A stretch of 64,000 nt of DNA from Theocolax elegans (taxonomy: Eukaryota > Arthropoda > Insecta > Hymenoptera > Cerocephalidae), in the NCBI GenBank assembly GCA_026168455.1, contig CM047426.1, positions 77,589,986-77,653,985 of the forward strand, in the 5' to 3' direction. Within the stretch, counting starts at the first letter, position 1. Each line of letters begins with the position of its first letter. The notes beneath the pieces were generated by a model, which did no database searches, was not told the DNA's origin, and was given only the letters and a program-made list of their open reading frames with translations. The position numbers and the translations under genes are program-made. Positions 1 to 13,783 of this stretch are shown here, piece after piece.

Positions 1-2330
1 AAGTGTCGTACATCTGCGGGTAGGGAATTCCATATAGTAATGCACATTGCACCTTGAAAGATTTTATAACCATCCGAGTCTCCCCGAATGTAAAATATAA
101 TAAGTTATTCGATACCAATCTTCATAATTGTGACACATGTCCCCAAGAGGCAAGTGTAAATATAATTAAACATTTTCATTTATTTCAATTGAAGCGTTTT
201 AAAAATTAAAAATCATTGATACAAAATCCTGTAACCGGAGATTTATTTCTTTTTATCTTGAGAACTACTGTTGACGAACAAAATCCTATCTACTTGAAAT
301 GTTGTAAAAAATTTTACAAAGGAAGCCAATCAGTTGAATGGATATTACAATGATTTTGAGAAAAATCCCAGTATGGATAAAAATAAATAGATGTGATTAA
401 TCTACGCCGTAAAGTCGTTGGTCTTTGGAACAATTGAACCGACCCGGAAAACATACGGTGGAAGATTGCGTACGTAGCTCCAATCATACGTTCCGTCACT
501 CGATCATCGGTTCTCCCCATCTCCCTTCGCGAGAAAAACTATTCCGCTGACGGGCGAAGATCGAGCTCAAAGCTGGACAAAGGAGCACGACAAAAGGGCC
601 GCTCGGGAACAAAGTGCGTTTATTCGCTCAAGAGGAAAAGAAATACCCCCGCCCGTTATCTCAGACGGACGCGTTTGCGCTCGAATTCAGGATGTATTGC
701 TTCCACGCGATCGAGGTGAAAATACCTAGTGCGAAAAGTTTGCTTCTCTCGCATCTTTAACGTTTTATATCATACTTTTAAACTATATGAAATTTCGATA
801 ATTATATTTACGTGGTGGTACTATATATAATAAACATATTCATTGATATATTAACAAATTGTTTTACCAATATATGAAAAGCTGTTGCAATACCTTGCCC
901 GGAACGAGTACGTTACGGCATTGTGGGGCATGATCATATTATATCAATCTACATTTTTCAAACCTACTGTTTTTTTATACATGATACGATGATGATTATA
1001 CGTCACTTCCATGAAAATAACTGCAAAAAATATGCAAACTATCATGAATCAATCGTATACAATTATATGCAACCTTTTGCCTATCAAGTGAAAAGAAACA
1101 TTGCTCTGTTACAAATACGATGCACAATTGTCTATGAACTAATTCACTGCTTCGCAAGACAAAAATATGGTTAACTTATAATTTATATTTACGCGCGAAT
1201 ACTAAATTAATAATAAAAAAATACTAATACTTTTGCATAATAAAGGAACTTGCTAAACTAAACTAAAAGTTTGATTTGTCAGTAGAAGTAATCTAGTATG
1301 GTCAGACGATTTGTAATAAAACTTTTAAATAACACTTAAATTAAATTTTAACGATACATGTACAATAATAATATTACAATATTATATTTTATCAGTATGA
1401 GATAATTATTAATCTTTATTAGAAAAATATTATTATAATTTTGTCCACGCAACTATTTCATACAAAATGCAGAGTAATAAAAATTTAATATCTAAAAATT
1501 TATTCTGTATGATGTACAAATATAGATAGAATCAGAATAAATGAAATAAAAAACTCGTTCAACGTAATGAGCTCTTTTTTCTTTTAATAAAGAAAATCAA
1601 ATCATCCTCATGCCAATTTTCTATGGTTCATCCCAAATTCATCTTTTTATCCAAGCCGTTACAATCAATAAAAGAATTCGCACTCTGCCAAGGCATTACA
1701 TACGAAACGATTTTCGTTTTTTTATCTGAAATTCCACTTTTTTCCTCATTGTTACCTATTTGTCTTTATTTTATCCTTTTCTACCACTTCTCACATACAC
1801 ATCGGTATTCTTCTTCAGTCCTTTTTTTATTCGACACGACCGCATGTGCGGCGACAACGGAAATAGAAAGAGAAATTAGTTCGAATAAGACAAAACATAT
1901 AGATTGATGTGAAAATAAAATAAATATTGAAATAGAAAAAGTGAGAGCGCCGACAATATAATTACATGAAATATCGATATCTACACATGTATTACAGATT
2001 AAGTCTATTATTATTAATTAAGTTATACAATTATTCTTAAAATATAGTAGCTTTATGTTTCTACAAAAACGATATTCTATCATAACATATACATATAATA
2101 GCAGTTTTCAAAATATAATCAAAAAATAATATTCCAAAAAGTTAGTAACAATTTCTTAATCCTGAGTTTTGAGTCTCTGCGTACAATTCTTTGTAAAGTA
2201 ATAAAAAACCTCTTTATTGAAAATAATTATGGTTTTGTCAGTGAGTATGCTAAACGTCTATATAAATGTCGTATTGTCATTATAAAAATACTTAAAATTA
2301 ATCATTACTATAGATATTGATCTTTATACC
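1..2330. other. AT-rich non-coding stretch with one GC-richer islet
   Basis: No coding region is supported. An islet at about 470-735 is richer in G+C and CpG than its surroundings and is followed by plain AT-rich DNA. The open frames of 60-94 codons here have low-complexity translations without recognisable motifs. The islet may be a conserved regulatory element, but nothing in the sequence proves it. Confidence 0.5.
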
Positions 2331-2339
2331 AGACTTCAA

Positions 2340-2670
2340 TGTTCAACTCTTTACCGCGTTTTTCTCCCTTTCCGGCGCAAAAATTTCAATTTATTGTGCT
2401 TCAATTGATCGCTATCTCTCGGACAAATGCGCACTTCTGCCGATGACGCTCAGCTAAATAAAACGTCCAGTCCTTTTCTCTTTATACGATCGATCGAATC
2501 ATCGCGGTAAGACGAAGAAAACCAAGACGGAAATGAGGAGGACGGATTCCCTACTTGACGCGCCAGGAGTCGAGAGATAAGAGAAACGAATAACACTATA
2601 GGAGGGTGATGCGCAACTTGTGTAGTCCAAGACAAGGGGTCGACTCGGCCCAGATCAGTTGGATCGTTAT
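2340..2670. other. GC/CpG-richer islet, function unknown
   Basis: The local rise in G+C stands out between AT-rich flanks and includes the nested palindrome CGATCGATCG near 2488. The frames that cross it are short and unlike any family I know. It directly precedes a weak TATA/initiator match at 2692-2730, so it could be the upstream part of a promoter; this is inference. Confidence 0.3.
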
Positions 2671-2691
2671 ATGCCTGAACCTACATAAGGG

Positions 2692-2730
2692 TATATACTT
2701 TCTTTCCTGTGTGTGGAACATCTTTCAGTT
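2692..2730 (+). promoter_or_regulatory. Weak TATA plus initiator match
   Basis: TATATA at 2692 is followed by TCAGTT at 2725-2730, which fits the arthropod initiator consensus TCAKTY. The TATA-like box begins 35 nt before the presumed start A at 2727, slightly farther than the usual 30-33. A GC-richer islet lies upstream. No gene is seen downstream, so a chance match is likely. Confidence 0.15.
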
Positions 2731-2834
2731 CGTGTTTGTGAATGTCTACGTGCAGGAGAATAAAAACTTAAAAACCTGCATTTTTATTGGATTTTTATAT
2801 TTTCGTGTATGTTATTTTATCTTATTTTAATTTG

Positions 2835-5170
2835 TTACAATATATTTTATATTAAAAAATATAAAAGTGTATTACAATATTTAGAATATATTTAGAATAT
2901 ATATACTTATGATTCTGTCAATGCAAATTTGAATAATCAAAATAAAATGGATTTTTATTTGTATCTGCGAAAAAGGGTTTTACGGGTGCAGTGTCATCTA
3001 ATTATTTTAAATATGGATAACTGATCGGTTAAAGTATAAGGTTTAATAGAAAGAAACCGGCAATTGTCAGTGAATTTTACACACTCGATTAAATTATATT
3101 ATTTAACTTATAAATGTACACGAAGAAAAATGTTTGATTAAAAATCATCTATAACAAAAGTTGAACTATTTGCCAGAATGAGAAAAATAATTAAACTATG
3201 TATAGGTAAGCTTGAATAAAATAATAATGTTGATTACAACTTCTATTAAATTTTATTATAAAGTATACCATTTTTTTCCTCCGTGTATATGTTCTATTAA
3301 TGTGAATTATAAAATTCTTAAAATTCCTAAAATTCTATATTCTTTTTAAAAGACAAAAAATGAGCAAAATTTATTTTTACTTGTATATTTTTTATAAGGG
3401 ATATTGCACAAAAGTACATCGGTAGTAGTTCGGTTCTTTTGCTGGTGATTAAAATTTAAATCAAAGTATATCTATAGTAGGTACTACTACTATAATTGAA
3501 AAAAATATAAATGAAATAAAATTAAATAACGATATCGTTTTGAGACCATTAATAGCGTTTTTGTTACTAACAAAACTGTATATGTTATAACTTCAAGAGA
3601 AACCTTTATTTATTGTTCTATTCTATTATAGTTCATAAAATATCTTATTTCATCATTTACGTATTTATTTCCACTATGCAATTTCAATTATTTTAGTGAA
3701 ATGACTGATTTAATCGTACAATAAATAAGAATCTTTGTGTAAAAGTAATAAAAGAAATAAGATAAGCGCATAAAAAAGATTTTAACGACTATGTTGATTA
3801 CCATATCAATTGAAATTAGAATTTATTTAGAATTGTAACAATTATAGTACCTATATATGTGTGTGTGTGCCACAAAATTTATTTCACTGTGTATATTATT
3901 ATTCATTTAAATGAATAAAATACATAAATCATTTGCAGTAATGGAGATAGGATGAAATTATTTTAAACAAACTATGAGTATTTTTAACCAGATTTCTATT
4001 CATATTTTTAACCAGATACAATAATTCACGTAAATCTAATATATTTAAATGATACAGTTAAACTAGATTTTCTTACGGTGTTTATCATCACAAAAGAAGT
4101 GGAAATAAATTTACTTCCGCCACAACATCGATCTGGAATTCTTCTCGTGCGCAAATTCGGCGCATGCATTTATCAGAGTCGCGAATTGTCTAGATAATAC
4201 ACATATAAAGAGATAGGCAATATAATGCTCGCATAAAAAGATACGTGCTCTCGTTGATTTTGTAACATTTGTCTGTCCTTTTCGAGGGAGATGAAAAGTG
4301 AAAAAACCGCGCATTTGTATATAACAGATATAAAGTGAACCTCTGGATTTAAGTTAGAGAATAGCAGTTGGAAATTGAAAAAGTAACTCGATACTGGCTA
4401 TTTTTGTATATTTAATACTAACGAAATTAACGTAATCGAAATTATTTTAATATTTTTCTAGTGATTTAATTCTTTCATGATTTAAATACATACATTTTTC
4501 CATCACCAGTAATTTAGTTAAAAAATGTCAATTCTTGTAAAATTATGCAAATACATATATATATTTCGAGACTTTATCCAAATGCATATCATGTTATAAA
4601 GCGCTTGAAGATAAAAAGTGTTCCTTTGACAAAATGTAGAAAGTCCGTTTATCTAACCGAAAAGAAAATTTACTGCCACGTCAGTATAAATATAAATGTT
4701 ACTATTATGTTTATTTAGTTTATATTTATGAAAATAATATTTTTATCTAGTAAAATATTTTTATTTTTAAACACTCTCATATAAACCTTGCCAACAATGT
4801 TAAAATGTTTTGGACTATAATTTTTTTATTGCAAAAAATAAATTGATAATATTTTATTGCGTCTACTGTAATTCTAGATATATTTAGATTAGCATGGCTG
4901 ACAAATGATGTATCTTTACCACTGGATTGTAATAGTAAACACAATTCTCAATACAAGACTAATATCTTTATACACCCGATCTTCTTTTCTTTTGCAAAAC
5001 ATTTCAAGCAATAAACAATATTTCATTTATTTATTTTTATTCTGCTATTATCTGAATTTAAATATCAACAGTTGAACGTTACGTCATAAATAGTTTTTTT
5101 AGGCGAAATATAACGAACGTTGGTGATCAATCTTCAGAAATAAATTTCCAAACCACAATAGGAAAAACCA
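2835..5170. other. AT-rich non-coding stretch
   Basis: I see no gene, RNA or clear repeat here apart from homopolymer and dinucleotide tracts, including a short TG run at 3859-3869. An ORF-sized frame on the minus strand near 4111-4314 has no recognisable content. Confidence 0.5.
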
Positions 5171-5180
5171 AAGCTTAACA

Positions 5181-5540
5181 CTAGAGATCGTATTTCTTCA
5201 TCGTTCGCAATTCTTCGTACCATTTATTTCTATAAAAAAAAGAGAAGTACGAAAATAAACGACACGCCACCAAGTCGAGCCGAAAATCGGAAAAGTTGGC
5301 GATATGATGTGACACGTCGTCGCAGCTGCTGTCACCCAGAGGCATCCACCCCTCAGTCACTCGACGAAAATCCAGCACGACGAAGCGGCAGGTGTGCGCC
5401 TCGATCCTAGTTTCGAAAGTCGCTCGTTCCTCTGGGATTTTCGCGATGTAACGTATATAAGTAACCAGGACTTTTTTTAACTCACCAAAGACGAGGCGAC
5501 GAGCTTTTCTTATGAGTGACCACACGATTTGTCTTCTTTT
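5181..5540. other. GC-richer islet containing a 114-codon minus-strand frame
   Basis: The islet has more G+C and CpG than its flanks, which alone lengthens open frames. The minus-strand frame (5181-5525) encodes 114 residues rich in Arg, Phe and Ser, with no signal peptide, repeat or known motif. I regard it as a regulatory islet or untranslated sequence rather than a gene. Confidence 0.3.
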
Positions 5541-5989
5541 TCCAATCTAATGACGTAGATATACTTCGAGCTTGAGACATTTTGTGATCAATAATTCTTA
5601 GAAATATAAAGTTTTTTTATAAATTATAAAACGTATAGACTTTTTAACAAAATAAATTTTAATTTCATCGACTATATGTTTCATTGAATAGAATCCTAGA
5701 ACGTTTACTTGAATAATAGTGTCTTTTTCATTTTGTTTATCTGTTACTTTATAAAAGTTTGATGGATCTAATACAAAATAAAACAAAAAATTTTAGTAAA
5801 AAAAGAGAAAATATAAATATTTTTGCCAGAAACTGAAAAGTAAGACTCAGAGTGCTTCTATATAGAATTAGTTATTGCTCTTTCCAAACTTTTGTGTGTC
5901 ATTCTTTTGAACAAATGAACATAAATTATTTACCACCAGTGTAGATAGGACACGCCTTAGCCTAGACTTATTCTTCAAATACGTAAAGC

Positions 5990-6330
5990 AATTGTTCTTC
6001 TCACAGAAAATCTGTTAACGAGCGGATCAGCAATTCCCAGTACTAAAATTTACTTTCGCAGCCTCTTTAAAAGAGTCTCGCGGGGGACAATTCTGTCTTG
6101 CTCCTCATTCAAACGACGTAATTACTTGGTTTTACGATATCAATAAAAAGAAGAAAAGACCGGTGATTTTCGTCCAGTGGAGTCGATGTAAAATTCACTT
6201 ATCTACCTCGAGCAGAGCTTGGCTAAAGAGCTGCGTGGCCCTGCGTTCATTTTTACGAGGATACGGACAAGAATGAAGAGAAAGGGTCAGGAAAGAAGGG
6301 TCCGTACTAATCCTGGACTTATCTATCGAA
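5990..6330. other. GC-richer islet, function unknown
   Basis: Compositional islet of mixed sequence between AT-rich flanks, with no open frame of note on either strand. It is a candidate conserved non-coding element on composition only. Confidence 0.3.
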
Positions 6331-6339
6331 GTAATAACG

Positions 6340-7610
6340 CTCCTTTTACGATCATCTATATAGGTATATAACCAAAAAGTATGTACCTATAACTAGTTTT
6401 TTTTCATCATATTTTGCATCCGAATTGATTTTTCTGTGAGAAAAAAGATGAACCTGACTTTTTGAAATATTTGCTGAGCTAGAGTTTACTTCTTGAACAA
6501 ACTTTCTGTTCGCTGTCTCTAATTTTTGCCTACTGTTGAAACAGACATTTAAAGTTTATTCGGATAATAATATACGATCCCAAAATTTGTGTTAAACGCT
6601 TTGCTCGCAATGTACATTAAAATTAAATAGTATATTTACTTCTACATATAGTTTATTTTTTACTAAAATAAATTAACGGTTAAATATTATTAAAGATTTC
6701 TTTATAATTTAATCATTCAACATTTAGCATAGATTTATTTACCAATGAATTTTTGTTTATTTATAATTACGTAAATAATATTATTGAAATATTTATTGAA
6801 ATGCCGTATTTACATCGCAAAAATGCATTGATTCACTGTTGCCAACTAAAAAAATAACGATACGAAGAAAATGAAAAGTTTTTACCTTTTTTCATATCTA
6901 AATCCTTTGTTGACAATCGTTACATTTCACCGATATGCCCTAGAAATACAAGTTATTTCGTGTTTCGACTTTTGATGAGTTTCGAACATCAGAGTATTAT
7001 ATCTGTTCCTTGAACTTTATTTTAATAGGACAGCGATATTGCGCTATTTATTTAAGTATGTCTTGGAAAATGTATACTTATATTAATTTTATATATTTAA
7101 TTCAATGAAATTTTTTAATTACGAAAAGCATGAATAAGGCTACTTTTAATTACTATTTTTTATTATTTTACTGTATAATAAGTTAATAGTCTTTTTTGTT
7201 GCACAAGAATAAATGTGGTATAATTTAAGTAGAAATTCCATGTTATGGTCAGCCGAGAGTATTTATTTTTTTTACTGACAATATGTATGTAGATTTAATT
7301 TATATATTAAATTATCTTTTTAGCTCTAAGAACATATAAAATGGTGTTATAATTATAAACTTAATTTAAATCATATTTATATTTCTTTACGCAAATAAAA
7401 TTAAATCATAAGAACGATATTATAATTTTACATAACGTACTCTTCTATTCTATACCGTTTTCATCCACTGGTAGGGATTAAGTTACTTATTACTATAATA
7501 AAGTTTATTACAAGGGATAAGTAAACTAAATTTGTTTAATCTAATTAATAGTTCATTTTTATCAATATCTAGTACAAGAAGCTGTTTTTCTATCTTTTTT
7601 TTTTTGGTAA
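6340..7610. other. AT-rich non-coding stretch
   Basis: I see nothing here beyond A/T-rich sequence and a T11 run just before 7607. No frame, RNA fold or repeat stands out. Confidence 0.5.
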
Positions 7611-7619
7611 TTTAAGCGA

Positions 7620-7865
7620 ATCGTAAATGATCGTCGGATTTATCGAGCGAGCAGCCTGCGTTTTTTCGGCGAGACTAGGCCACGCGGAATCTGGACTTTG
7701 TCCGTGCACGAGAGGGAGCCGCGAGTAATGTGGGTTGCGCCGAGCGTTGAACTTATAGACGCTCGGTTCTTTACATTGTGACGGGGAGTCTTGAAAGACA
7801 CAAGGCCGCTGTTGCTTGGCGCTACGAAGCCTTGATACAGCTTTCTGCGTTACCAGACCTAACTT
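7620..7865. other. GC/CpG-rich islet with a perfect 8-bp hairpin
   Basis: The islet contains CCGAGCGT (7740-7747) and its exact reverse complement ACGCTCGG (7759-7766), separated by 11 nt. The hairpin is much shorter than an insect microRNA precursor, so I do not call an RNA gene. The islet is one of the most G+C-rich parts of the first 10 kb and is a reasonable candidate for a conserved regulatory element. Confidence 0.35.
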
Positions 7866-8169
7866 TGTGGAATGTTACTGAATATGTCTACCTTGTTATT
7901 TATTTCCTGTCAAAAGGTTTGTAAAAGTGTTTGTTGTTTGGAGAATTTATTTCGGTCGGTGAATCTCTATAATGCAAATAAGTTGCGAGTTGAAAATCTA
8001 TTGTTATGGTATATTTGTTTGAAAATAGGACAGAATTTCGATAATATACAAATACCTCGTGTATCATCGTCAATCTAATTCGAAATAAAATAAATTTATC
8101 CTAACAATTGTAAAAGGACAGACTCTTTTTCTCTCGTAGTACGTATATAAACTGTAAAACAACAAAAGA

Positions 8170-8460
8170 AAACGATCCAATCGAATCTCGTGATCAGTAA
8201 ACATGGGCACACAGTATGTGTGTGAACAAACGCGAGACGCCCGATATATATTTCACTCTGATGTCGGATGGCCTGCTCGTGACGTAGCTTCGTGAACCGG
8301 CAATTACGCGAGTCGATGCCGTTAATCCGGTGATGCCAATGGACGACTCGACTGCGTGTATAGATGGAAGGAGCGTCGTTGTATCGGGGATATGGGTAGG
8401 GTTAAACTGCCTGCGAAAATTGAACCCTCGGGCATCTACATTGAACGATTCGATCTATTG
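8170..8460. other. GC-richer islet upstream of a TATA/initiator match
   Basis: Mixed-composition islet with many CpG dinucleotides and no long open frame. It ends directly before a TATAAAAG box and initiator on the plus strand. That arrangement would suit a promoter-proximal region, but no downstream gene is visible. Confidence 0.3.
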
Positions 8461-8461
8461 G

Positions 8462-8492
8462 TATAAAAGAAGTTTTTTGTAAGGTTTCAGTT
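8462..8492 (+). promoter_or_regulatory. Candidate TATA plus initiator core promoter
   Basis: TATAAAAG begins at 8462 and TCAGTT, a perfect match to the arthropod initiator TCAKTY, lies at 8487-8492. The presumed start A (8489) is 27 nt after the first T of the box, a little shorter than usual. A CpG-rich islet lies just upstream. Any transcript would be non-coding or would begin with an untranslated exon. Confidence 0.22.
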
Positions 8493-9226
8493 TGCTTGTA
8501 AAAACCGAATCTAATCCTCAGAGCTTTTACATGTTTTAAAATTGTTCATAGATTTCCATTCAATTACTGTATTTTTAATAAAACAGATTATTAATATTAT
8601 AATACAACTTGATAAATTAAAAATAATGAATCAAGTTTGAGAAAGCGGAAACATAATTTAGAAAAGGAAGATATGACCGTAAACTTTATAATAATTAATT
8701 AATTTTATTCCAGTATCATCGTAAATAAAGGTAATAACGCTTGTGTAAAACGATAAATTCGCTTGAATACATCGATTCTTACTCGTATACAATGTGAAAA
8801 GAAAGTTTAATTTAAAAATAGGCTATTGTTACGAATGAGGTAGGAAATGCCAATGTGAATATTAAAAAAATTAAAAGAAAGTTGTGTTATGTATAAATTA
8901 TAAGCTAAGCTTGTGAGTTAAAAACATTTATTTGCTCATAATACTCCATTAGTAGCTTTCTTCTCTAAAGTGGGCTACTCGTACATGAGAGGAGAGGCAC
9001 TTGACTAAAGTACCTGATGAATATTAACTAAAAATCTTTCACGGCAAATAGAACTGAAAACCCTACGGAATGGAACTAATGCATGCACATGCTTTACTAT
9101 AGGTAAAAAGTAAAAGTAAACGAGAGGCATTAATAACAAGTCTCGGAGGATAAATTCCTAGAAATTAACGTCGTACAGATAAATCTCTTGCGAATCGAAA
9201 CCCAAGATAGGGTATGCATGTGCACA

Positions 9227-9234
<8 letters not shown>

Positions 9235-9264
<30 letters not shown>
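9235..9264. repeat. (TA)15 microsatellite
   Basis: Fifteen uninterrupted TA units follow a short alternating purine-pyrimidine segment with GTGCACACGTGTGTG. Confidence 0.95.
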
Positions 9265-9267
<3 letters not shown>

Positions 9268-9429
9268 AAATTTTCGCTAATTATTCTCTTTGACGGGTGT
9301 GAGAGTAAAGTGGCCAGTATTAACCTAATTCGCTTTACAGTGTCGCTACTATACCCATCACGTCTCCGGCATCATCCTCGGGTGTGCCATCTCCCCTATT
9401 GAACCTGTGTAGATGCATGTGTAGGTTGC

Positions 9430-12400
9430 ATCTCATTCGAGTTTCGAATAAACGTTGACTGGTAAGTGTAAAGATAAGAATAAGGGAAGATTAAAGATGA
9501 TCAAGTAATTGTACATTTATCCAAACTGAAAACTACGAGATCCTCTTTAAAATTTATTATTTTATGCGTAGCGGCAGAGTAATATATTGCAGTTACGACT
9601 AATTACAACGTTATGCTTCTACTGTACCTATAAGTTATGTAATTCTTTAATTTCAACTTTTAAGAAAGTTAATGATGCAATTAAATTCGTATTTTAATTA
9701 TTATTCAATAGTTAAAATAAATGATTGTAAATCATATTTAAACATAATATTTCATTTAATGTATTCGCATGAAGTAATAAACCGTGAGTCTCTTTGGCGA
9801 AAGTATAACACTTTATAATTTTTAACCTTATGTTGCTGTAATTAAAAACCGATGAATGCACAAATATTTACAGAAAGAGCTGAGTTATACTTATTTCACA
9901 CTAGAAGCAAGGAGACATTCTAATTATAAGTTAAACATACATAAGTTAACATCATTCGGAGAAAAATGTTATATGACTAAAAGTTACTATTAGTATTCAA
10001 GAAAGAAGCCCCACAGTGTCAAAATCCAAACAATTAATAGAAAATTTAGTAAAATTAGTAAGAATAACTTTTACTAGAATTAATTTAATATTTATTAAGA
10101 TTTTGTGAGTCTGCAATACTAAAGACTACATGATTATTTTTAATACAAGGTCTTTTCCGTTTATAAAACCAAGCTGATTTCGTTGAATTACAAAAAATTT
10201 AATAATAATAATTATTAAATAGAAATTATTTTAGAAAGTGCAAAGTAAATTATTTTAATTTTTTTGTATTATCCTGAAATGAAATTGCAACAAAAGAAAT
10301 AAAAATTACATATTTTATAGTAAATTATGAACCTTTATTTTTTCAGTAAAAAGCAACATTTATTTAGGTTTTTTAATGTAGTTGTAGGTGAAACGTAACT
10401 AATTTAGAGCTATTCCTTCTTTTCCAGAATATCGCGCAGAATTGCAAGTCTAAGAAAGTAGCTCTCCTTTGAAATTCCACACGCAATCTAAAGAAAAGCT
10501 CTGCTAACTTCAGCGTGATCCAATGGATATCTATCTCTGAATCTATACGTGGTATATAAAATACTATTATTTATAATACTTATTAATTTACAATACTTAA
10601 AAAACCTAGAATAAATTGGACATTTTATGTATTTTAATAAAAATAGTACGTAAAGATGCAATTTAATTATACGCATGCAACACAATCAATTATTTTGTGC
10701 ATAAATTATACAAGCAACAATCCTGTTATAAAAAAAAACGCGCGTGAGGGAAATTTATTTTATTCAACTTATCTCCCAAGAGTACCCTCCACAAAACGAA
10801 TGCTTTAATCCATAAATTTTTCTTCCCTTTTATTCTTGATCTTTTTCCTTTCCCAATATTTCGTCTCGTTAAAATAAAACTGCGAATTATCGTCGGTTAT
10901 TGATGCGTATTTACATATCATCGTTATGAAAAAAAAAATTCAACGGATAAACTTTGTAAAGTTTTAACAATAGCTTTATTGCTCTAGAGCAAGGATACTC
11001 TCGCGTATGTAAATTTAATTTTACTAATTTTAGAACTATAACATTTATACAATATTTTTATTAGTAATTTTTATGATAAATGTTCTTATATAAATATACT
11101 CGTTAAAGTAGATTAGTCAAATCGTATTCGATTCATTAAATATTTATAATAAGCTGCATGATATTACAATATTTAAACAAACTGTTTTAAATAAATTACG
11201 ATCATTTTAATGTAAATTTTGTTTGAACTTTAGTTAAATTTTATACAGCTTATTTCAAATTTGTAGCGTAACATTTGTTACAATCATAATTTAAATACGT
11301 TTTATTTTTAAGTCGAGCTCAATATCTTTACATTTCACAAACCGTGTACATATTATTGTTACATATGTATAATATGCCTATCAGTATGTAGTTGTATTTA
11401 TTACTTCGCAACGTTATTTTATATTTTACTTAAATAAATTAAATTTAAACATTAATTATATTACTGAAACAATTAGGTTTACACGCTTTAATAATAGCAC
11501 ACATTTTCTGTATGTTGAAAGAGCATAAAAGTAACACGCAAAATTTACCCAACACAAGTCAGATTTTCCTTTTTACGACCATTGTATTGTTGGTTTTTTA
11601 TTCGCTATTTTATTTAACATGCAAATGTCAGTAACTGTTTCAAAAATTTTTGGTCTCTCGTCATTTACGTGTTCGCGAGGAAAATAATAAGGTAATGAAA
11701 AGTAAAAGAAAGTTTAATAACTGTGTAAACAAAATACGAGGACCGTAAGTAATTATTCATAAAATCTATTTTAATACTATAAATAATAAAGTACGCGTTA
11801 TATACTTCCTCTGCAGGTTAGATATCTCTTTAACAACGTGAAATTTCTGACTGGAGGCGAATTTCGACCCTTGCAAACGTTGTTTTCACCGCTCCACCGA
11901 ATTTCACTCGACAAACTTAGTGTGCATACACACAAGCAGGTGTTTTGCGGTCTCATTTTCCCTTTAACGTCTTACATCAAATTTCGAATTATTTGTAATG
12001 CAATACGCCGGGTTATCTTCGAAATTAATGGCATTTCGAATTTCGATATTTGCCGTAGTGATAATAGATATAATAATGTACATTTGGAATGAAATACTAC
12101 AGATTATCATTCGAATTACATGCTTGTACGCTTGTTATTTTTACAAAAAAAGGTTAATAAAATAAATAAACTATTTTTTTATGTTTAAATTATACAGTGA
12201 AATATGTATTCCAAATGTATATTACGACTTTAATTTGCAAAGAACAAAATCCTAATTAATTTTGGTTATTAATTATGGTTTCATGAAACATATGTATATT
12301 ATTTACGTTATGGTGTACGAAAACCGAATAAATTTAGTTTTTTACGGATTGTAATTTTTTAACAATGAAATTGGCATTCTAGTAAATAAAAATGTATAAA

Positions 12401-12690
12401 AAATGTAAATACTAACGAATAAATTTTCTTTTACTTTTAAAATTTTCACGTTTACTTTTAAAGATTAAAATTCTAAAAAAAATTTTTTAAATTTGAATAC
12501 ATTAATATATATTTATGGAAAGGATATGAATAATTTATGAAATAAAAAATGTAATATAATATTCTAAACATAAATATAATAATATATTTTAATCATAAAT
12601 AATTTATTGTTAGGTAAATGAATATCGCACCAATTGAGATAGTTACAATAATTAAAAGTGGCGGAAACTTTGTAATGTTGGTGGGCATTT
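9430..12690. other. AT-rich non-coding stretch
   Basis: More than 3 kb of very AT-rich DNA with poly-A and poly-T runs. One slightly richer patch at about 11810-11960 carries an 84-codon frame without recognisable features. I see no gene, RNA or clear repeat pair. Confidence 0.5.
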
Positions 12691-12699
12691 TTGATTTAC

Positions 12700-13130
12700 C
12701 GAATTAGCATTGATCATCACGAAACAACTCGCGTTCCAATAACGAAGACCTCGCGCGGGCTTTATTTTTATACCTCGGTGAAACTTGTTCGTTATGCATA
12801 TACACAGAGCGTACGAAAATGTAATCTAGTTATGTCTGAGAGCTAGCGAGGAAAAAAAAACCAAACATACCCACGAAAGAGATTGATTCAGGAATTCTAC
12901 TAAATTTTCCCTCCCGCCTCATGGTCGATTCATCAATAATTCATCCATTGGTTTTATATCGGCCTCCCTGGCGCGTATATACATACATACGTATACTGGG
13001 GGAGCTTTCTTTTATATTTGCCCATTCGCTTCCTCTTTGGCCAAACATTTTAACGGTCTCACTAGGCGTACTTTCGCATATTTCTTTGTTGCGTTTTCTC
13101 CACTCTTTGTCTTTCAAACTCGCGACTTAA
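12700..13130. other. GC-richer islet, function unknown
   Basis: Islet with CpG-rich stretches near 12730-12780 and 12905-13130. The plus-strand 69-codon frame at 12921-13130 begins MVDSSIIHPL and has no family resemblance I can name. It is probably non-coding regulatory DNA. Confidence 0.3.
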
Positions 13131-13648
13131 TGTCCATTTTTTAATTTCACAAGTGAAACATATTATTGTTGAATCAAATTAGATTTTCATTTTTAAGGGT
13201 GCAGGTGAGTGCATTCTTTTGTACTACGGGAGGTTATATATTAACTATTAGTCATTTTATAAGGTCATCAAATTCTCAATCATTAAATTTTAGTAAGAAA
13301 TATTGTACTATTTCATTCAGTTTTTTTTAAAATAAATTTGGTTGCTCATATCACTAGTCACAATTTTCATAAAAAATAATACAGTTTTAGTAACACCGAC
13401 ACTTGTAGTTTATGTATGATTTATATAGCCTATCAACGCTCATGAATCTTATGCCAATATAGAATCTATCATAAAATTTCAGTTATATACGGAAAAAAGT
13501 AATCTATCTACATTCAGAAAACTAAAGCAAGCAATCTCATGGCAATGTCGATCGTAATCTCGTCCATATAAAGTAAACAATCTCATCGAAATTGAGTTGC
13601 ATAATGTCACTCTAACAGGGTGAAAATTCCATTTTTTTCACCGTGCAG

Positions 13649-13783
13649 GCCAAAATCCTCTTATCCGCTCATCCCTAGGAAATCTCTTCCTGCCCAAGTT
13701 TCCTGGACCACGTTTACGAAGCTCCGGAAAGCAAAAGGTCAGTAGATACGTTTTCGCTTGACCTCAGCGAAGAACCGTTATAG
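13649..13783 (+). other. Exon-like islet with splice-site matches
   Basis: A pyrimidine-rich stretch ends in TGCAG at 13644-13648, a good 3' splice site. The following G+C-richer 135 bp end at TATAG followed by GTAAGT at 13784, a full 5' splice-site consensus. A second possible donor, GGTCAGT, would end the exon at 13737. All three frames are interrupted before 13783, so if it is an exon it is untranslated or belongs to a non-coding RNA. With the earlier donor two frames remain open for 89 bp. RNA evidence would decide. Confidence 0.25.

Noticed and set aside
5181..5525. 114-codon minus-strand frame
   Set aside because: No domain or family resemblance, explained by local composition.
7740..7766. 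Perfect hairpin considered as a microRNA precursor
   Set aside because: The stem is only 8 bp; insect precursors need about 22 bp or more of pairing.
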